Shown piece after piece: positions 1 to 9,004 of a stretch of DNA of 61,022 bases. A program made the position numbers and the translations under genes. Each line of letters begins with the position of its first letter. Position 1 is the first letter of the stretch. The stretch is from assembly GCA_015486075.1 (NCBI GenBank), contig WFSG01000033.1, forward strand, positions 1 through 61,022, given 5' to 3'. This stretch comes from Deltaproteobacteria bacterium. GTDB taxonomy: Bacteria > Desulfobacterota > Desulfomonilia > UBA1062. A model generated the notes under the pieces. That model ran no database searches, was not told where the DNA came from, and worked only from the letters and a program-made list of their open reading frames with translations.

Positions 1-143
1 TAGAGATGGTGATGCCTGGTGACAATGTAACGATGGAGGTTAAGTTGATACAGCCGATAGCTTTGGAGGAGGGGTTGCGTTTTGCCATAAGAGAGGGAGG
101 CAGGACGGTAGGCGCAGGCGTCGTAGTCAAAATCATAGAATAA
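1..143 (+). CDS. tuf: Elongation factor Tu, C-terminal fragment (partial)
   Basis: The window opens inside this gene; the reading frame runs from base 3 to a TAA at 141-143 and encodes the last 46 residues. The tail ([20 protein letters not shown], then an [12 protein letters not shown] run) is the strongly conserved end of EF-Tu domain 3. EF-Tu carries aminoacyl-tRNA to the ribosome as a GTP complex. Its place just before rpsJ matches the common str-S10 junction, so fusA, rpsG and rpsL probably lie to the left, outside the window. Confidence 0.97.
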   Translation, partial: EMVMPGDNVTMEVKLIQPIALEEGLRFAIREGGRTVGAGVVVKIIE

Positions 144-160
144 GAGGAGCTCTCGCAGTT

Positions 161-469
161 ATGGATACCCAGAGGATACGCATAAGACTTAAGGGCTATG
201 ATCACAAGCTCATAGATCAATCTGTCCAGGAGATAGTAGAGGCAGCAAGGAGGACAGGGGCACGTGTGGCTGGTCCTATACCTCTACCTACGAAGGTAGA
301 GAAATTTTGTGTCTTGAGATCTCCCCACGTAGATAAGAAGTCCAGGGATCAGTTTGAGATAAGGACTTATAAAAGGTTGTTGGATATACTCGAACCCACG
401 CAGCAGACCGTGGATTCTCTCATGAAGCTGGATCTATCGGCAGGCGTTGATGTAGAAATCAAGCTATAG
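161..469 (+). CDS. rpsJ: 30S ribosomal protein S10 (NusE)
   Basis: This encodes 102 residues, the usual S10 length. S10 sits in the head of the small subunit and, as NusE, also works in transcription antitermination. The N-terminus reads [16 protein letters not shown], and the conserved block [20 protein letters not shown] follows near residue 50. The gene lies 17 nt after the tuf stop and is the first gene of the S10 block. A GAGGAGC-like ribosome site precedes the ATG. All neighbours are ribosomal and the identification is secure. Confidence 0.98.
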   Translation: MDTQRIRIRLKGYDHKLIDQSVQEIVEAARRTGARVAGPIPLPTKVEKFCVLRSPHVDKKSRDQFEIRTYKRLLDILEPTQQTVDSLMKLDLSAGVDVEIKL

Positions 470-489
470 GGACATTTGGAGAAGGAAGG

Positions 490-1119
490 ATGATCAAGGG
501 TATATTGGGTAGAAAGCTGGGTATGTCCCAGGTATTCGGATCTGGTGGAGAGCTTATCCCAGTGACCGTGATAGAGGCAGGTCCCTGCTATGTTATCCAG
601 GTAAAGGATGAATCGTCAGATGGATACAGGGCGGTGCAGCTGGGCTTCTGCGAGAAGAAGGAGTCCAGGGTGAACAAGCCGCTCAAAGGGCACCAGGACA
701 AGGCAGGTAAGGGTTATTTCTATTTCCTAAGGGAAATAAGGGATGATAGCGCGTCCTCGGTTAAGGTAGGTGACGAGATAAAGGTAAAGGATATCTTTGA
801 CAAGGGTGATGTAGTCTCCGTAACCGGGACCTCAAAGGGAAAAGGTTTTCAGGGTAGTGTTAAAAGGCACGGCTTTGGAGGTCTGCCTGCAGGACATGGT
901 TCTCTTATACACAGGGCAACTGGTTCTATAGGTGCCTCTGCATACCCTGGAAAGGTAATAAAGGGTAAAAGAATGCCGGGACAGATGGGCAATAGGAGGG
1001 TTACTGTACGCGGCCTGGAGGTTGTTGACGTGAGGGTAGACCAGAATATACTGCTCATCAAGGGCCCTGTGCCGGGAGCAAAGGGACAAATTGTTATACT
1101 CAGGAAGCAAGAGGTTTAG
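490..1119 (+). CDS. rplC: 50S ribosomal protein L3
   Basis: This 209-residue protein starts MIKGILGRKLGMSQVF, the typical L3 opening. The loop that reaches toward the peptidyl transferase centre is visible as a GKGFQGSVKRHGF stretch followed by an H-G-S-L-I-H-R-A-T-G-S-I-G-A run, and later MPGQMGNRRVTVRGLEVV. L3 is an early-binding large-subunit protein. A GAAGGA site lies just before the ATG. The gene is followed two bases later by rplD, so the two are probably translationally coupled. Confidence 0.98.
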   Translation: MIKGILGRKLGMSQVFGSGGELIPVTVIEAGPCYVIQVKDESSDGYRAVQLGFCEKKESRVNKPLKGHQDKAGKGYFYFLREIRDDSASSVKVGDEIKVKDIFDKGDVVSVTGTSKGKGFQGSVKRHGFGGLPAGHGSLIHRATGSIGASAYPGKVIKGKRMPGQMGNRRVTVRGLEVVDVRVDQNILLIKGPVPGAKGQIVILRKQEV

Positions 1120-1121
1120 GT

Positions 1122-1745
1122 ATGCCCAACGTGGACGTGTACAACACAAAGGGAGAGAAAGTAAGGGAAATCGAGCTCAGAGATGATGTCTTTGCGTGCG
1201 AAGTGAAACCATACTTGATGCATGATGTAGTGGTCTGGCAGATGGCCAAAAATAGGGCGGCAACTGCGAAGACAAAAACTAGGTCCGAGGTCTCAGGAGG
1301 TGGTGCAAAACCCTGGAGACAGAAGGGTACAGGCAGGGCCAGGGCAGGTTCAAATAGATCACCTTTATGGAAGGGTGGTGGCGTGATATTTGGGCCCAAT
1401 GGAAGGAAATATGCCATAAAGCTTCCCAAGAAAGCAAGGAAGGAAGCATTGAGGTCAGCATTAAGCATGAAACTGAGTGAGGACTCCCTTAAGGTGGTTG
1501 ATACCATGGACTTGGAAGGTATAAAGACAAAGGGCTTTCTCAAGATACTAGAGACCCTTGGCCTGGAGAGCACCCTCGTGGTAATGGGCAAACCCACGAA
1601 GGAGATAATGCTCTCATCCAGGAACGTGCCTTTCAGCAAGACACTAGATGTAAGGGGGCTTAACGTGTACGACATGCTCAGGTACAAAAGTATTGTCTTG
1701 GATATGGACGCTGTTTCTTGGATAGAGGAGACCCTTGGAAAATGA
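1122..1745 (+). CDS. rplD: 50S ribosomal protein L4
   Basis: This encodes 207 residues. L4 binds 23S rRNA, lines the exit tunnel and in some bacteria autoregulates the S10 operon. The tunnel loop is clear as the conserved TKTRSEVSGGGAKPWRQKGT stretch and the following G-R-A-R-A-G-S-N-R-S-P-L-W-K-G-G-G block near residues 60-90. The stop overlaps the rplW start (ATGA at 1742-1745). A 195-residue open frame on the opposite strand is only a shadow of this gene. Confidence 0.98.
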   Translation: MPNVDVYNTKGEKVREIELRDDVFACEVKPYLMHDVVVWQMAKNRAATAKTKTRSEVSGGGAKPWRQKGTGRARAGSNRSPLWKGGGVIFGPNGRKYAIKLPKKARKEALRSALSMKLSEDSLKVVDTMDLEGIKTKGFLKILETLGLESTLVVMGKPTKEIMLSSRNVPFSKTLDVRGLNVYDMLRYKSIVLDMDAVSWIEETLGK

Positions 1746-2035
1746 ACGGTAGATTTACAGACATTATAGAGGCGCCTGTTATAACTGAAAAAGGGACTGT
1801 TATGCGTCAGGAGGGTAATTGGTACCTATTTAAGGTTTCAAGGAATGCCAACAAGATAGAGCTCAAGAGGGCAGTTGAAAAGTTGTTCGGTGTTCATGTC
1901 CTTGAAGTCAGGACCATGCGCGTAAAGGGTAAGAAAAAACATTATGGTAATCACGACTACAGGACGGCCGAGTGGAAGAAGGCCATGGTGAGACTGAAGG
2001 AAGGCGAGACAATAGAGGTCTTCGAAGGGGTATAG
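1742..2035 (+). CDS. rplW: 50S ribosomal protein L23
   Basis: This encodes 97 residues. L23 sits at the tunnel exit and docks trigger factor and SRP. The ATG at 1742 is chosen over an upstream in-frame ATG at 1718 because it gives the normal L23 start ([17 protein letters not shown]) and an ATGA overlap with rplD. The conserved [20 protein letters not shown] and V-K-G-K-K-K-H-Y-G segments are visible. The next gene begins two bases after the stop. Confidence 0.97.
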   Translation: MNGRFTDIIEAPVITEKGTVMRQEGNWYLFKVSRNANKIELKRAVEKLFGVHVLEVRTMRVKGKKKHYGNHDYRTAEWKKAMVRLKEGETIEVFEGV

Positions 2036-2037
2036 AC

Positions 2038-2859
2038 ATGAGTATTAGAGGGTTTAGCCCAACATCACCTGGAAGACGTTTTATGACAGTTTCCAGGTTC
2101 GAAGAGATAACCAGGAGGAAGCCAGAGAAATCCTTGACCTTATATATTCCGGCCAAGGCAGGGAGAAACAACAACGGCCGTATTACGGTAAGGCATCAGG
2201 GTGCCGGGCACAAGCGCCTTTACAGGATAATAGATTTTAAACGTGACAAGGAAGGTGTGCTGGGAAAGGTAGCGAGCATAGAATACGATCCCAACCGTTC
2301 AGCAAGGATATGCCTGGTTCAGTTCGCAGATGGCGAGAAGAGATACATACTATGGCCTGATGGTTTGAAGGTAGGTACCACAATAATAACGTCGGACGAG
2401 GCCGATATAAAGCCTGGCAACACGCTCAGACTGAAGTTTATCCCTCTGGGCACATTTGTACACAACATTGAGCTCAAGCCAGGAAAGGGTGGTCAGCTGG
2501 TACGATCAGCTGGTGCCTACGGCCAGCTGCTGGCGAAGGAGGGAAACTACGTTGATATAAAGATGCCTTCCGGCGAGGTGCGGAAGATCTTCAACGAATG
2601 TAGAGCAACCATTGGACAAGTTGGTAATATAACGCATTCCAATATAACCATAGGCAAGGCCGGGCGAAAACGCTGGCTAGGTGTACGGCCCACGGTAAGG
2701 GGTGTGGCTATGAACCCTGTTGACCACCCCCATGGCGGAGGCGAAGGTCGGGTTAAAGGTAATCATCCTGTGACGCCTTGGGGTATTTCTACAAAAGGTC
2801 ATAAGACGAGGAAACGTCACAAGGACTCGGATAAGTACATAGTAAAGAGGAGGAAATAG
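2038..2859 (+). CDS. rplB: 50S ribosomal protein L2
   Basis: This encodes 273 residues, the normal L2 length. The ATG at 2038 is preferred to an in-frame ATG at 1972 inside rplW because it gives the expected [14 protein letters not shown] start. L2 is needed for subunit joining and peptidyl transfer. The C-terminal [20 protein letters not shown] block carries the conserved histidine near the active centre. The gene lies two bases after rplW and three before rpsS. Confidence 0.98.
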   Translation: MSIRGFSPTSPGRRFMTVSRFEEITRRKPEKSLTLYIPAKAGRNNNGRITVRHQGAGHKRLYRIIDFKRDKEGVLGKVASIEYDPNRSARICLVQFADGEKRYILWPDGLKVGTTIITSDEADIKPGNTLRLKFIPLGTFVHNIELKPGKGGQLVRSAGAYGQLLAKEGNYVDIKMPSGEVRKIFNECRATIGQVGNITHSNITIGKAGRKRWLGVRPTVRGVAMNPVDHPHGGGEGRVKGNHPVTPWGISTKGHKTRKRHKDSDKYIVKRRK

Positions 2860-2862
2860 TAG

Positions 2863-3147
2863 GTGTCCCGTTCATTAAGAAAAGGGCCATTCGTGGATGA
2901 TCATTTGCTGAAGAAGGCCTTAGAGGTCCAGGAGTCCGGCAGCAAAAAGGTGATAAAGACATGGTCCAGGCGCTCTGTTATTCTACCGGAATTCGTTGGG
3001 CTTACCTTTGCGGTACACAATGGCAGAAAGTTTATTCCGGTTTACGTGACCGAAGCAATGATAGGGCATAAACTTGGTGAGTTTGCCCCGACTAGGACCT
3101 TCTATGGTCATGCAGGGGATAGGAAATCTCAGAGAAAGGGACGTTGA
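2863..3147 (+). CDS. rpsS: 30S ribosomal protein S19
   Basis: This encodes 94 residues from a GTG start just after the rplB stop. S19 lies in the small-subunit head and contacts S13. The sequence begins [17 protein letters not shown] and ends [13 protein letters not shown], with I-K-T-W-S-R-R-S in between, all typical of S19. The following rplV begins two bases after the stop. Confidence 0.98.
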   Translation: MSRSLRKGPFVDDHLLKKALEVQESGSKKVIKTWSRRSVILPEFVGLTFAVHNGRKFIPVYVTEAMIGHKLGEFAPTRTFYGHAGDRKSQRKGR

Positions 3148-3148
3148 C

Positions 3149-3481
3149 ATGGAAGCCAGGGCAACTTTGAGATATGCGCTGATATCGCCTCAAAAAACAC
3201 GCTTGGTGGCAGACCAGGTACGTGGAAAGCCTATTGGCGAGGCGCTTAAGGTACTAAAGTTCATGGGCAAAAAACGGGCCTATGTGGTGGAGAAGGTGCT
3301 TAACTCGGCAGTGGCAAATGCTCTGAATACCGGTTCTATAGATGTGGATAACCTGTATGTGAAGTCCATAGTAGTGGATGGGGGTGCGACTTTGAAGAGG
3401 TTTAGACCTAGGGCCATGGGCAGGGCTACCCGCATAAGAAAAAGGACAAGCCATATTTCGGTTGTTCTGGAAGAGTTTTAA
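3149..3481 (+). CDS. rplV: 50S ribosomal protein L22
   Basis: This encodes 110 residues. The ATG at 3149 gives MEARATLRYALISPQKTRLV, the normal L22 start; a longer in-frame version from 3074 would run inside rpsS and is rejected. L22 helps shape the exit tunnel; its beta hairpin is visible near the end (GGATLKRFRPRAMGRATRIR followed by K-R-T-S-H-I). It lies in the fixed S19-L22-S3-L16-L29-S17 order. Confidence 0.97.
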   Translation: MEARATLRYALISPQKTRLVADQVRGKPIGEALKVLKFMGKKRAYVVEKVLNSAVANALNTGSIDVDNLYVKSIVVDGGATLKRFRPRAMGRATRIRKRTSHISVVLEEF

Positions 3482-3496
3482 GGATGGGGGAATAGA

Positions 3497-4120
3497 GTGG
3501 GTCAGAAGGTACATCCATACGGATTTAGGCTTGGTATAACAAAGGATTGGAAGTCGAAGTGGTACACGGGAAAAGGGTTCTCGGAGTTTCTAGTTGAAGA
3601 TGTAAAGATAAGGGATTTCATATTCAAGAACCTTGGCCACGCAGCGGTATCCAATGTCATAATAGAAAGGGCTGCTGATAAGGTAAAAGTTATTATTTAT
3701 ACTGGGAGGCCCGGGCTTGTAATCGGCCGAAAAGGCCAGGGCACAGAGCAATTGAAGAAGGAACTTGCTTCCTTTATGGCAAGCGACGTAATGCTTGAGA
3801 TAAGGGAGGTGAGGAGGCCTGAGACCGATGCCCAGATTGTGGCAGAGAACATAGCCAGCCAACTTGTTAGAAGGGTTGCTTACAGGCGTGCCATGAAGAG
3901 AGCTGTGACCCAGGCCCTAAGAATGGGTGCACAGGGTATAAAGGTTGCCTGCGCGGGTAGGCTTGCCGGTGCAGAGATAGCAAGACGTGAATGGTACATG
4001 GAAGGACGTGTCCCGTCCCAGACCCTGAGGTCTGATATTGACTACGGTTTCGCAGAGGCACACACCATTTATGGTGTGATAGGGGTAAAAGTTTGGATCT
4101 TCCACGGGGAAGTGATATAG
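3497..4120 (+). CDS. rpsC: 30S ribosomal protein S3
   Basis: This encodes 207 residues from a GTG start at 3497, preceded by GGATGGGGG. S3 has a KH domain and, with S4 and S5, lines the mRNA entry channel. The KH GxxG loop is seen as [16 protein letters not shown], and the C-terminal domain as [20 protein letters not shown]. The start [20 protein letters not shown] is the family standard. Confidence 0.98.
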   Translation: MGQKVHPYGFRLGITKDWKSKWYTGKGFSEFLVEDVKIRDFIFKNLGHAAVSNVIIERAADKVKVIIYTGRPGLVIGRKGQGTEQLKKELASFMASDVMLEIREVRRPETDAQIVAENIASQLVRRVAYRRAMKRAVTQALRMGAQGIKVACAGRLAGAEIARREWYMEGRVPSQTLRSDIDYGFAEAHTIYGVIGVKVWIFHGEVI

Positions 4121-4148
4121 ACGCAAGTAAGCATAGGAGAAACAGCTT

Positions 4149-4574
4149 ATGTTAATGCCGGCAAAGTTAAAGTACAGGAAGCAGCAGCGCGGTAGAATGA
4201 GAAGGTCTCCAGAGAGGGGATCTAAACTAAGCTTTGGCGAATACGCATTGAAAGCCATGGAACCCCACTGGATAACTGCGAGGCAGATAGAGGCTGCAAG
4301 GATAGCCATAACGAGGCACGTTAAGAGGGGTGGCAAGATCTGGATAAGAATTTTTCCTGACAAACCCATAACCAAAAAACCCGCCGAGACAAGGATGGGC
4401 AAAGGCAAGGGATCGCCTGAAGAATGGGTGGCAGTCGTCAGGCCTGGAAGGATACTGTTCGAGATAGAGGGTGTGAGCCGCGAGCTGGCAAAGGAGGCAT
4501 TCAGACTCGCATCGCATAAGCTCCCCATAAAGACACAGTTTGTAGCCCGGGAGGATTTAGATGAAAGCCTCTGA
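4149..4574 (+). CDS. rplP: 50S ribosomal protein L16
   Basis: This encodes 141 residues starting [18 protein letters not shown], which matches the usual L16 N-terminus, so the first ATG is kept over the one two codons later. L16 sits near the A-site tRNA elbow. The conserved [20 protein letters not shown] and [17 protein letters not shown] segments are present. Its 3' end overlaps rpmC by 14 nt. Confidence 0.98.
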   Translation: MLMPAKLKYRKQQRGRMRRSPERGSKLSFGEYALKAMEPHWITARQIEAARIAITRHVKRGGKIWIRIFPDKPITKKPAETRMGKGKGSPEEWVAVVRPGRILFEIEGVSRELAKEAFRLASHKLPIKTQFVAREDLDESL

Positions 4575-4746
4575 ACTAAGGGATAAGACAGCAGAAGAAT
4601 TGGTCGATTTGGTGAGTAAACTGAAAAGGGATCTCATGGAGACACGTTTTAGGAGAAATTCCGGCCAACTTAAGAACAAATGGGAATTGAAATCCTTGAG
4701 GCGGGATATCGCCAAGGCAGTAACAGTACTCAAGGAGAAACAGTGA
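4561..4746 (+). CDS. rpmC: 50S ribosomal protein L29
   Basis: This encodes 61 residues, mostly two helices. It starts [20 protein letters not shown], the classic L29 opening, and includes [11 protein letters not shown]29 is at the tunnel exit next to L23. The start lies inside the last codons of rplP (14-nt overlap) and its TGA overlaps the rpsQ ATG as TGATG. Confidence 0.96.
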   Translation: MKASELRDKTAEELVDLVSKLKRDLMETRFRRNSGQLKNKWELKSLRRDIAKAVTVLKEKQ

Positions 4747-5003
4747 TGCCAGGCACAGGGAGGAAGATGGAACTGGTAGGAGTAGTAGAGAGCAACAAGA
4801 TGGATAAGACCGTTGTGGTGACTGTGGAGAGATTGGCCAAGCACCCTGTTTTCAAAAAATACTTGAAAAGGCGCAGGACTTTCAAGGCACACGATGAGGC
4901 TAATGAATGCAGGGTTGGTGACAGGGTCTTGATACGTCAGTGTCGTCCCCTCAGCAAGGAGAAAAGCTGGAGAGTGGTTAGTATACTGGAGAGACAGGAC
5001 TAG
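4746..5003 (+). CDS. rpsQ: 30S ribosomal protein S17
   Basis: This encodes 85 residues. The ATG at 4746 is chosen because it overlaps the rpmC stop, lies behind AAGGAG, and gives a normal length; an ATG at 4680 would add 22 residues from inside rpmC. S17 is an OB-fold protein that binds early to 16S rRNA. The body [20 protein letters not shown] and [17 protein letters not shown] are typical. Confidence 0.96.
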   Translation: MPGTGRKMELVGVVESNKMDKTVVVTVERLAKHPVFKKYLKRRRTFKAHDEANECRVGDRVLIRQCRPLSKEKSWRVVSILERQD

Positions 5004-5025
5004 TGGTGGCTTCTGGAGGCATGGC

Positions 5026-5394
5026 ATGATTCAACAGCAGACAAGATTAAAAGTTGCAGATAATTCTGGTGCAAAAGAGGTTATGTGTATAAAGGTTCTT
5101 GGTGGCACGAGGAGGAGGTATGCATCGCTAGGTGATGTAATAGTGGTTTCAATAAAGGACGCCGTGCCACGCTCCAAGGTCAGGAAGGGTGATGTGTACA
5201 AGGCAGTAGTAGTCAGGTCCAGGAGAACCTACAAGAGGCCTGACGGTTCGAGCATACGCTTTGACGAAAATTCTGCCGTATTACTCAATAACCAACTCGA
5301 GCCAATAGGTACCCGTATATTTGGTCCAGTGGCAAGAGAGTTGAGGGCAAAGAGGTTTATGAAGATTGTATCACTTGCACCAGAGGTGCTTTAG
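5026..5394 (+). CDS. rplN: 50S ribosomal protein L14
   Basis: This encodes 122 residues, exactly the family length. It begins [20 protein letters not shown] and ends with [19 protein letters not shown], both nearly invariant in L14. L14 forms an intersubunit bridge. A TGGAGG site precedes the ATG. The order L14-L24-L5-S14-S8 that follows is the standard spc block. Confidence 0.98.
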   Translation: MIQQQTRLKVADNSGAKEVMCIKVLGGTRRRYASLGDVIVVSIKDAVPRSKVRKGDVYKAVVVRSRRTYKRPDGSSIRFDENSAVLLNNQLEPIGTRIFGPVARELRAKRFMKIVSLAPEVL

Positions 5395-5405
5395 AGGTGG
5401 ACGTA

Positions 5406-5723
5406 ATGGCGAGCAGGATAAAGAAAGGCGATACAGTGGAGGTGCTCACCGGCAAGGACAAGGGAAGAAGAGGCCAGGTTATAAAGGTTTTGCCCGGCAA
5501 GGGAAGGGTTCTTGTGGAGAGGGTTAACATGGTGAAAAGGCACCAGAGACGTACACAGACCAGTGCTGGGGGTATAGTTGAGAAAGAGGCCTCTATACAT
5601 ATCTCAAATGTTGCTCTTGTATGCCCGAAGTGCAACAGAGGTGTAAAGGTCGGTTTCAGGTTTCACGAGGATGGAAGCAAGGTAAGGGTGTGCAGACGAT
5701 GCGGCGAAGAGCTCGACGTATAA
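5406..5723 (+). CDS. rplX: 50S ribosomal protein L24
   Basis: This encodes 105 residues from the ATG at 5406; a GTG at 5397 is a possible but less likely start because it overlaps the AGAGGTGG ribosome site. L24 starts 50S assembly. The KOW motif [19 protein letters not shown] is at the N-terminus. The C-terminal part has two Cys pairs (V-C-P-K-C and V-C-R-R-C), a putative zinc knuckle seen in many L24 proteins. Confidence 0.96.
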   Translation: MASRIKKGDTVEVLTGKDKGRRGQVIKVLPGKGRVLVERVNMVKRHQRRTQTSAGGIVEKEASIHISNVALVCPKCNRGVKVGFRFHEDGSKVRVCRRCGEELDV

Positions 5724-5745
5724 TTGGTTGCTGGGGTATATCAAT

Positions 5746-6285
5746 ATGGCAAGGCTGAAGGAGCTTTACGAAAAAGAGGTTATGCCACAACTCACCAAAG
5801 AGTTTGGGTATAAGAATCTGCACCAGGTGCCCAGATTGGTGAAGATCGTGGTTAACATGGGCCTGGGCGAAGCGGTGCAGGATATTAAGGTGATAGACAA
5901 GTCCATGGAGGAACTGGCTATGATTACTGGGCAGAGACCCGTTGTAACTCGTGCCAGGAAATCGGTTGCAGCATTCAAGGTAAGAGAGGGTATGCCCATA
6001 GGTTGCAAGGTGACCATACGTGGAATAAGGATGTATGAATTCCTGGACAGACTTATAAATGCAGTCCTCCCAAGGGTAAGGGATTTCAGGGGTGTCTCTC
6101 CCAAAGGCTTTGACGGAAGGGGGAATTATACCCTTGGGTTGAAAGAGCAGATAGTTTTCCCAGAGGTAGACTATGATAAGGTGGACAAGCTCAGGGGTAT
6201 GAATATCACGATAGTAACAACAGCCAAGACAGATGAAGAGGGCAGGAGTTTCTTGAGTGCCCTCGGGATGCCATTTAGGAGGTAG
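5746..6285 (+). CDS. rplE: 50S ribosomal protein L5
   Basis: This encodes 179 residues from the ATG at 5746, the usual L5 length; a TTG at 5728 would add six residues without support. L5 binds 5S rRNA and contacts the P-site tRNA. The start [20 protein letters not shown] and the segments [20 protein letters not shown] and [13 protein letters not shown] are typical. Confidence 0.97.
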   Translation: MARLKELYEKEVMPQLTKEFGYKNLHQVPRLVKIVVNMGLGEAVQDIKVIDKSMEELAMITGQRPVVTRARKSVAAFKVREGMPIGCKVTIRGIRMYEFLDRLINAVLPRVRDFRGVSPKGFDGRGNYTLGLKEQIVFPEVDYDKVDKLRGMNITIVTTAKTDEEGRSFLSALGMPFRR

Positions 6286-6293
6286 TTTTCGGC

Positions 6294-6479
6294 ATGGCAA
6301 AAAAGTCAATGATTGCAAAGGCAAAACGCCCGGCAAAGTTCAAAGTCAGAGAATACAACAGGTGTGCAATATGTGGTAGACCGAGGGGATACTACCGTAG
6401 GTTTGGAATATGCAGGATATGTCTGAGGACTTACGCAATGAAGGGCGAAATTCCGGGTGTCAAGAAATCGAGCTGGTAA
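6294..6479 (+). CDS. rpsN: 30S ribosomal protein S14, zinc-binding (type Z)
   Basis: This encodes 61 residues, the short form of S14. Four cysteines at 24, 27, 40 and 43 make a C-x2-C...C-x2-C zinc site (N-R-C-A-I-C-G-R and G-I-C-R-I-C). The long, zinc-free form found in many Proteobacteria is not here. The protein binds 16S rRNA in the head of the small subunit. It lies between rplE and rpsH as usual. Confidence 0.98.
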   Translation: MAKKSMIAKAKRPAKFKVREYNRCAICGRPRGYYRRFGICRICLRTYAMKGEIPGVKKSSW

Positions 6480-6493
6480 GAGGAGTTAATGGA

Positions 6494-6886
6494 ATGCTCA
6501 CTGATCCTATAGCAGATATGATAACAAGAATCAGGAACGGGGCGCAGGCCAGGCACGTGAGCGTGGATGTCCCTGCCTCCAAGATGAAACTGGCCATTGC
6601 CGACATACTGAAGCGTGAAGGTTACATAAAGGCCTATAAGGCTATTGACGATGGGAAACAAGGGATAGTAAGGATTATGCTCAAGTACCATGAATCCAAG
6701 CCAGCGATTTCTGGTATAAAGAGAATATCCAAGCCCGGCCGCAGGGTTTATAGCGGTGTTAACGATATCCCCAGGGTAATGAACGGCCTCGGCATAAATA
6801 TACTGAGCACGTCCAAGGGGGTAATGACAGATCACAAGGCCAGGGAGATGGGTCTTGGTGGCGAGATACTCATAAGCGTGTGGTGA
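6494..6886 (+). CDS. rpsH: 30S ribosomal protein S8
   Basis: This encodes 130 residues. The ATG at 6494 gives [20 protein letters not shown], the S8 standard; an in-frame ATG at 6410 lies inside rpsN and is rejected. S8 binds the central domain of 16S rRNA and in some bacteria represses the spc operon. The C-terminus has the conserved [20 protein letters not shown] and G-E-I-L-I-S-V-W. Confidence 0.97.
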   Translation: MLTDPIADMITRIRNGAQARHVSVDVPASKMKLAIADILKREGYIKAYKAIDDGKQGIVRIMLKYHESKPAISGIKRISKPGRRVYSGVNDIPRVMNGLGINILSTSKGVMTDHKAREMGLGGEILISVW

Positions 6887-6899
6887 GGGGAAGTCCAAG

Positions 6900-7442
6900 A
6901 TGTCCAGGATAGGAAAAATGCCAGTACCACTACCTGACGGTGTTGAGGTAAAGATAAGCAGAGGAAGGGTAAAGATTAAGGGTCCAAAAGGTGAACTCTC
7001 CAGGGATGTGGTGGGTAACATAAAGGTGGAGAAGGACGAGAAAGAGCTAAGGGTTATACCCCTCGATGAGAGTCCTAGGACAAGGGCATTCCACGGCCTG
7101 ATGCGTTCTTTAATAGATAACATGGTTGTCGGTGTAAGTCAGGGTTTCAAGAAAAATCTCAAGATCGTGGGTGTCGGGTACAGGGCCCAGGTTAATGGGA
7201 AGAATCTGGTGTTAAACGTTGGCTATTCGCACCCAGTGGAATTTCCCTTGCCCGAAGGTATCAGTGCAAGTGTGTCCAAGGACGGTGTCATAGAGGTTTC
7301 GGGGATCGATAAACAGGTAGTAGGCGACGTGGCGGCAAGGATCCGTAAGGTAAGGCCACCTGATGCTTACAAGGGAAAAGGGATCAGGTACCTGGACGAG
7401 CACGTTGTGCTCAAGCCAGGTAAGAGCGCTGTAAAAACCTAG
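6900..7442 (+). CDS. rplF: 50S ribosomal protein L6
   Basis: This encodes 180 residues starting MSRIGKMPVPLPDGVEVKIS. L6 has two similar domains and lies near the GTPase-associated centre. The C-terminal signature RIRKVRPPDAYKGKGIRY is clear. A GGGGAAG sequence lies before the ATG. The gene is followed by rplR after a short gap. Confidence 0.98.
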   Translation: MSRIGKMPVPLPDGVEVKISRGRVKIKGPKGELSRDVVGNIKVEKDEKELRVIPLDESPRTRAFHGLMRSLIDNMVVGVSQGFKKNLKIVGVGYRAQVNGKNLVLNVGYSHPVEFPLPEGISASVSKDGVIEVSGIDKQVVGDVAARIRKVRPPDAYKGKGIRYLDEHVVLKPGKSAVKT

Positions 7443-7460
7443 TTTCTTCAGGAGGGTATT

Positions 7461-7823
7461 TTGCCTAATATGGACTCAGGTGATAAAAGGCTTGTTCGTA
7501 GAAAGAGGATAAGAAAAAAGATAAAGGGTACACCCGAGAGACCTAGACTGAGCGTGTACAGGGGAAATAGGAACATATATACCCAGATAATAGATGACAC
7601 GCAGGGTAGAACCCTGGTTAGTGCATCGAGCATGGAGCCCAGCGTAAAAGCCAAGGTCAAAGGTTTTACAGTTGATACGGCAAAGGTAGTAGGGGAGTTG
7701 TTAGCGGAGAAGGCAAAAGAAAAAGGTATCTCAATGGTGGTTTTTGATCGTGGCGGCTACAAGTATCATGGGAAGATAAAGGCTCTGGCCGATGGGGCGA
7801 GGACTGGTGGTCTCGACTTCTGA
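7461..7823 (+). CDS. rplR: 50S ribosomal protein L18
   Basis: This encodes 120 residues. The TTG at 7461 follows AGGAGGG closely (about 4 nt); an ATG at 7470 would shorten it by three residues and sits at a longer distance, so the true start is either. L18 binds 5S rRNA. The [20 protein letters not shown] and [20 protein letters not shown] segments are typical. Confidence 0.96.
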   Translation: MPNMDSGDKRLVRRKRIRKKIKGTPERPRLSVYRGNRNIYTQIIDDTQGRTLVSASSMEPSVKAKVKGFTVDTAKVVGELLAEKAKEKGISMVVFDRGGYKYHGKIKALADGARTGGLDF

Positions 7824-7843
7824 TCAAGGAGAAAGAAGCACTT

Positions 7844-8359
7844 ATGTATGATGCAGACAGGCAAGAAGAACAGTTAATAGACAAGGTTGTACATATCAAC
7901 AGGGTCTCCAAGGTTGTCAAGGGCGGAAAGAGGTTCCGTTTCAGTACATTGGTTGTCGTAGGTGACGGAAAAGGTAGAGTCGGCCATGCTACAGGAAAGG
8001 GTAAGGAGGTGACTGTAAGCATAAGAAAGGGCGTGGAGAAGGCGAAGAAGGCAATGATTGAAATTCCTTTGGTCGATGAAACTCTGCCTCACGAGATAAT
8101 AGGTGAATACGGTGCCGGGAGGGTATTGCTTAAACCAGCATCTAAAGGTACGGGTATCATTGCAGGTAGTGCTGTTCGAGCAATAATGGAGGCTGCAGGC
8201 GTGCGCAACGTGGTGGCCAAGTGTCTGGGTTCTCGTAATTACCATAATGTAGTACGTGCAACCTTCAATGCACTTGAAAGGCTGGAGACCGTGGAGCAAG
8301 TGGCATCTAGGCGCTCTCTGGATCTTGAGTACGTCAGGAAATATTACACTAAGGGGTAA
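7844..8359 (+). CDS. rpsE: 30S ribosomal protein S5
   Basis: This encodes 171 residues. S5 helps decoding fidelity and lines the mRNA entry. The double-stranded RNA-binding part shows [19 protein letters not shown], and the C-terminal domain shows [26 protein letters not shown] lies before the ATG. The next gene, rpmD, starts four bases after the stop. Confidence 0.98.
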   Translation: MYDADRQEEQLIDKVVHINRVSKVVKGGKRFRFSTLVVVGDGKGRVGHATGKGKEVTVSIRKGVEKAKKAMIEIPLVDETLPHEIIGEYGAGRVLLKPASKGTGIIAGSAVRAIMEAAGVRNVVAKCLGSRNYHNVVRATFNALERLETVEQVASRRSLDLEYVRKYYTKG

Positions 8360-8363
8360 AGCT

Positions 8364-8546
8364 TTGACAGGTCAGATAAAGGTGACATTAAAACGTTCAG
8401 TAATTGGTTCAACGGCTAGGCAAAAGGCGATTGTAAAATCTCTGGGGCTTGGCAAGCGTGGGAGCTGGAAGATACACAAGGACAACCCATCTGTAAGAGG
8501 TGCCATAATAAAGGTGGCTTACCTTCTTGACTGGGAGGAGGTATAA
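8364..8546 (+). CDS. rpmD: 50S ribosomal protein L30
   Basis: This encodes 60 residues from a TTG at 8364. The TTG is chosen because it lies just after the rpsE stop, behind AAGGGG, and gives GQIKVTLKRSVIGSTARQK, a normal L30 start; a longer in-frame ATG at 8256 lies inside rpsE. The L30 signature LGLGKRGSWKIHKDNPSVRG follows. The protein lies in the large subunit between L15 and S5 in gene order. Confidence 0.95.
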   Translation: MTGQIKVTLKRSVIGSTARQKAIVKSLGLGKRGSWKIHKDNPSVRGAIIKVAYLLDWEEV

Positions 8547-8551
8547 CGTAA

Positions 8552-9004
8552 ATGTTGGATCTGTCAAACCTAAAGGTACGGCCTAGTTCTAAGAGAAAGG
8601 CATTGAGGGTTGGAAGAGGTAATGGCTCAGGTCATGGTGGTACATGCGGTAGGGGCACAAAAGGTCAGAAGTCGCGTTCTGGTGGTACCATCGCACCCTG
8701 GTTCGAAGGTGGCCAGATGCCCATTTATAGAAGGTTACCCAAGAGGGGCTTCAAGAACAGGTTCAGGGTGCACTACGTAGCGGTGAATATTAAAGATCTG
8801 CTAGACTTCGAACCTGATAGCGTGGTGGACCGTGATGCGCTTGTCAAGAGGGGAAAGATTGGTCGCAAGGATGAGAGGGTAAAGCTCCTTGCCACGGGCG
8901 ATATAAGCTTTGCATTAAACGTAAGATTGGACAAGGCATCGAAGGCCGCTATAGAGAAAATAACAAAGGCTGGTGGAACCTTTGAGTCTGCAGAGGAAGG
9001 TTAA
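8552..9004 (+). CDS. rplO: 50S ribosomal protein L15
   Basis: This encodes 150 residues. The glycine-rich N-terminal arm (RVGRGNGSGHGGTCGRGTKG followed by Q-K-S-R-S-G) and the E-G-G-Q-M-P-I-Y-R-R-L-P-K-R-G-F block identify L15, a late assembly protein. Its stop abuts the secY start with no gap, so expression is probably coupled. Confidence 0.98.
   Translation: MLDLSNLKVRPSSKRKALRVGRGNGSGHGGTCGRGTKGQKSRSGGTIAPWFEGGQMPIYRRLPKRGFKNRFRVHYVAVNIKDLLDFEPDSVVDRDALVKRGKIGRKDERVKLLATGDISFALNVRLDKASKAAIEKITKAGGTFESAEEG

Noticed and set aside
1100-1687. 195-residue open frame on the minus strand over rplD
   Set aside because: It is the complement of a clear ribosomal gene, has no family match and no ribosome site; a shadow of rplD.
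3917-4528. 203-residue minus-strand frame over rpsC/rplP
   Set aside because: It spans two well-identified genes on the other strand and reads as low-quality sequence.
5656-7123. Two minus-strand frames (226 and 230 residues) over rplE to rplF
   Set aside because: Both cross several conserved ribosomal genes and have no recognisable domain.
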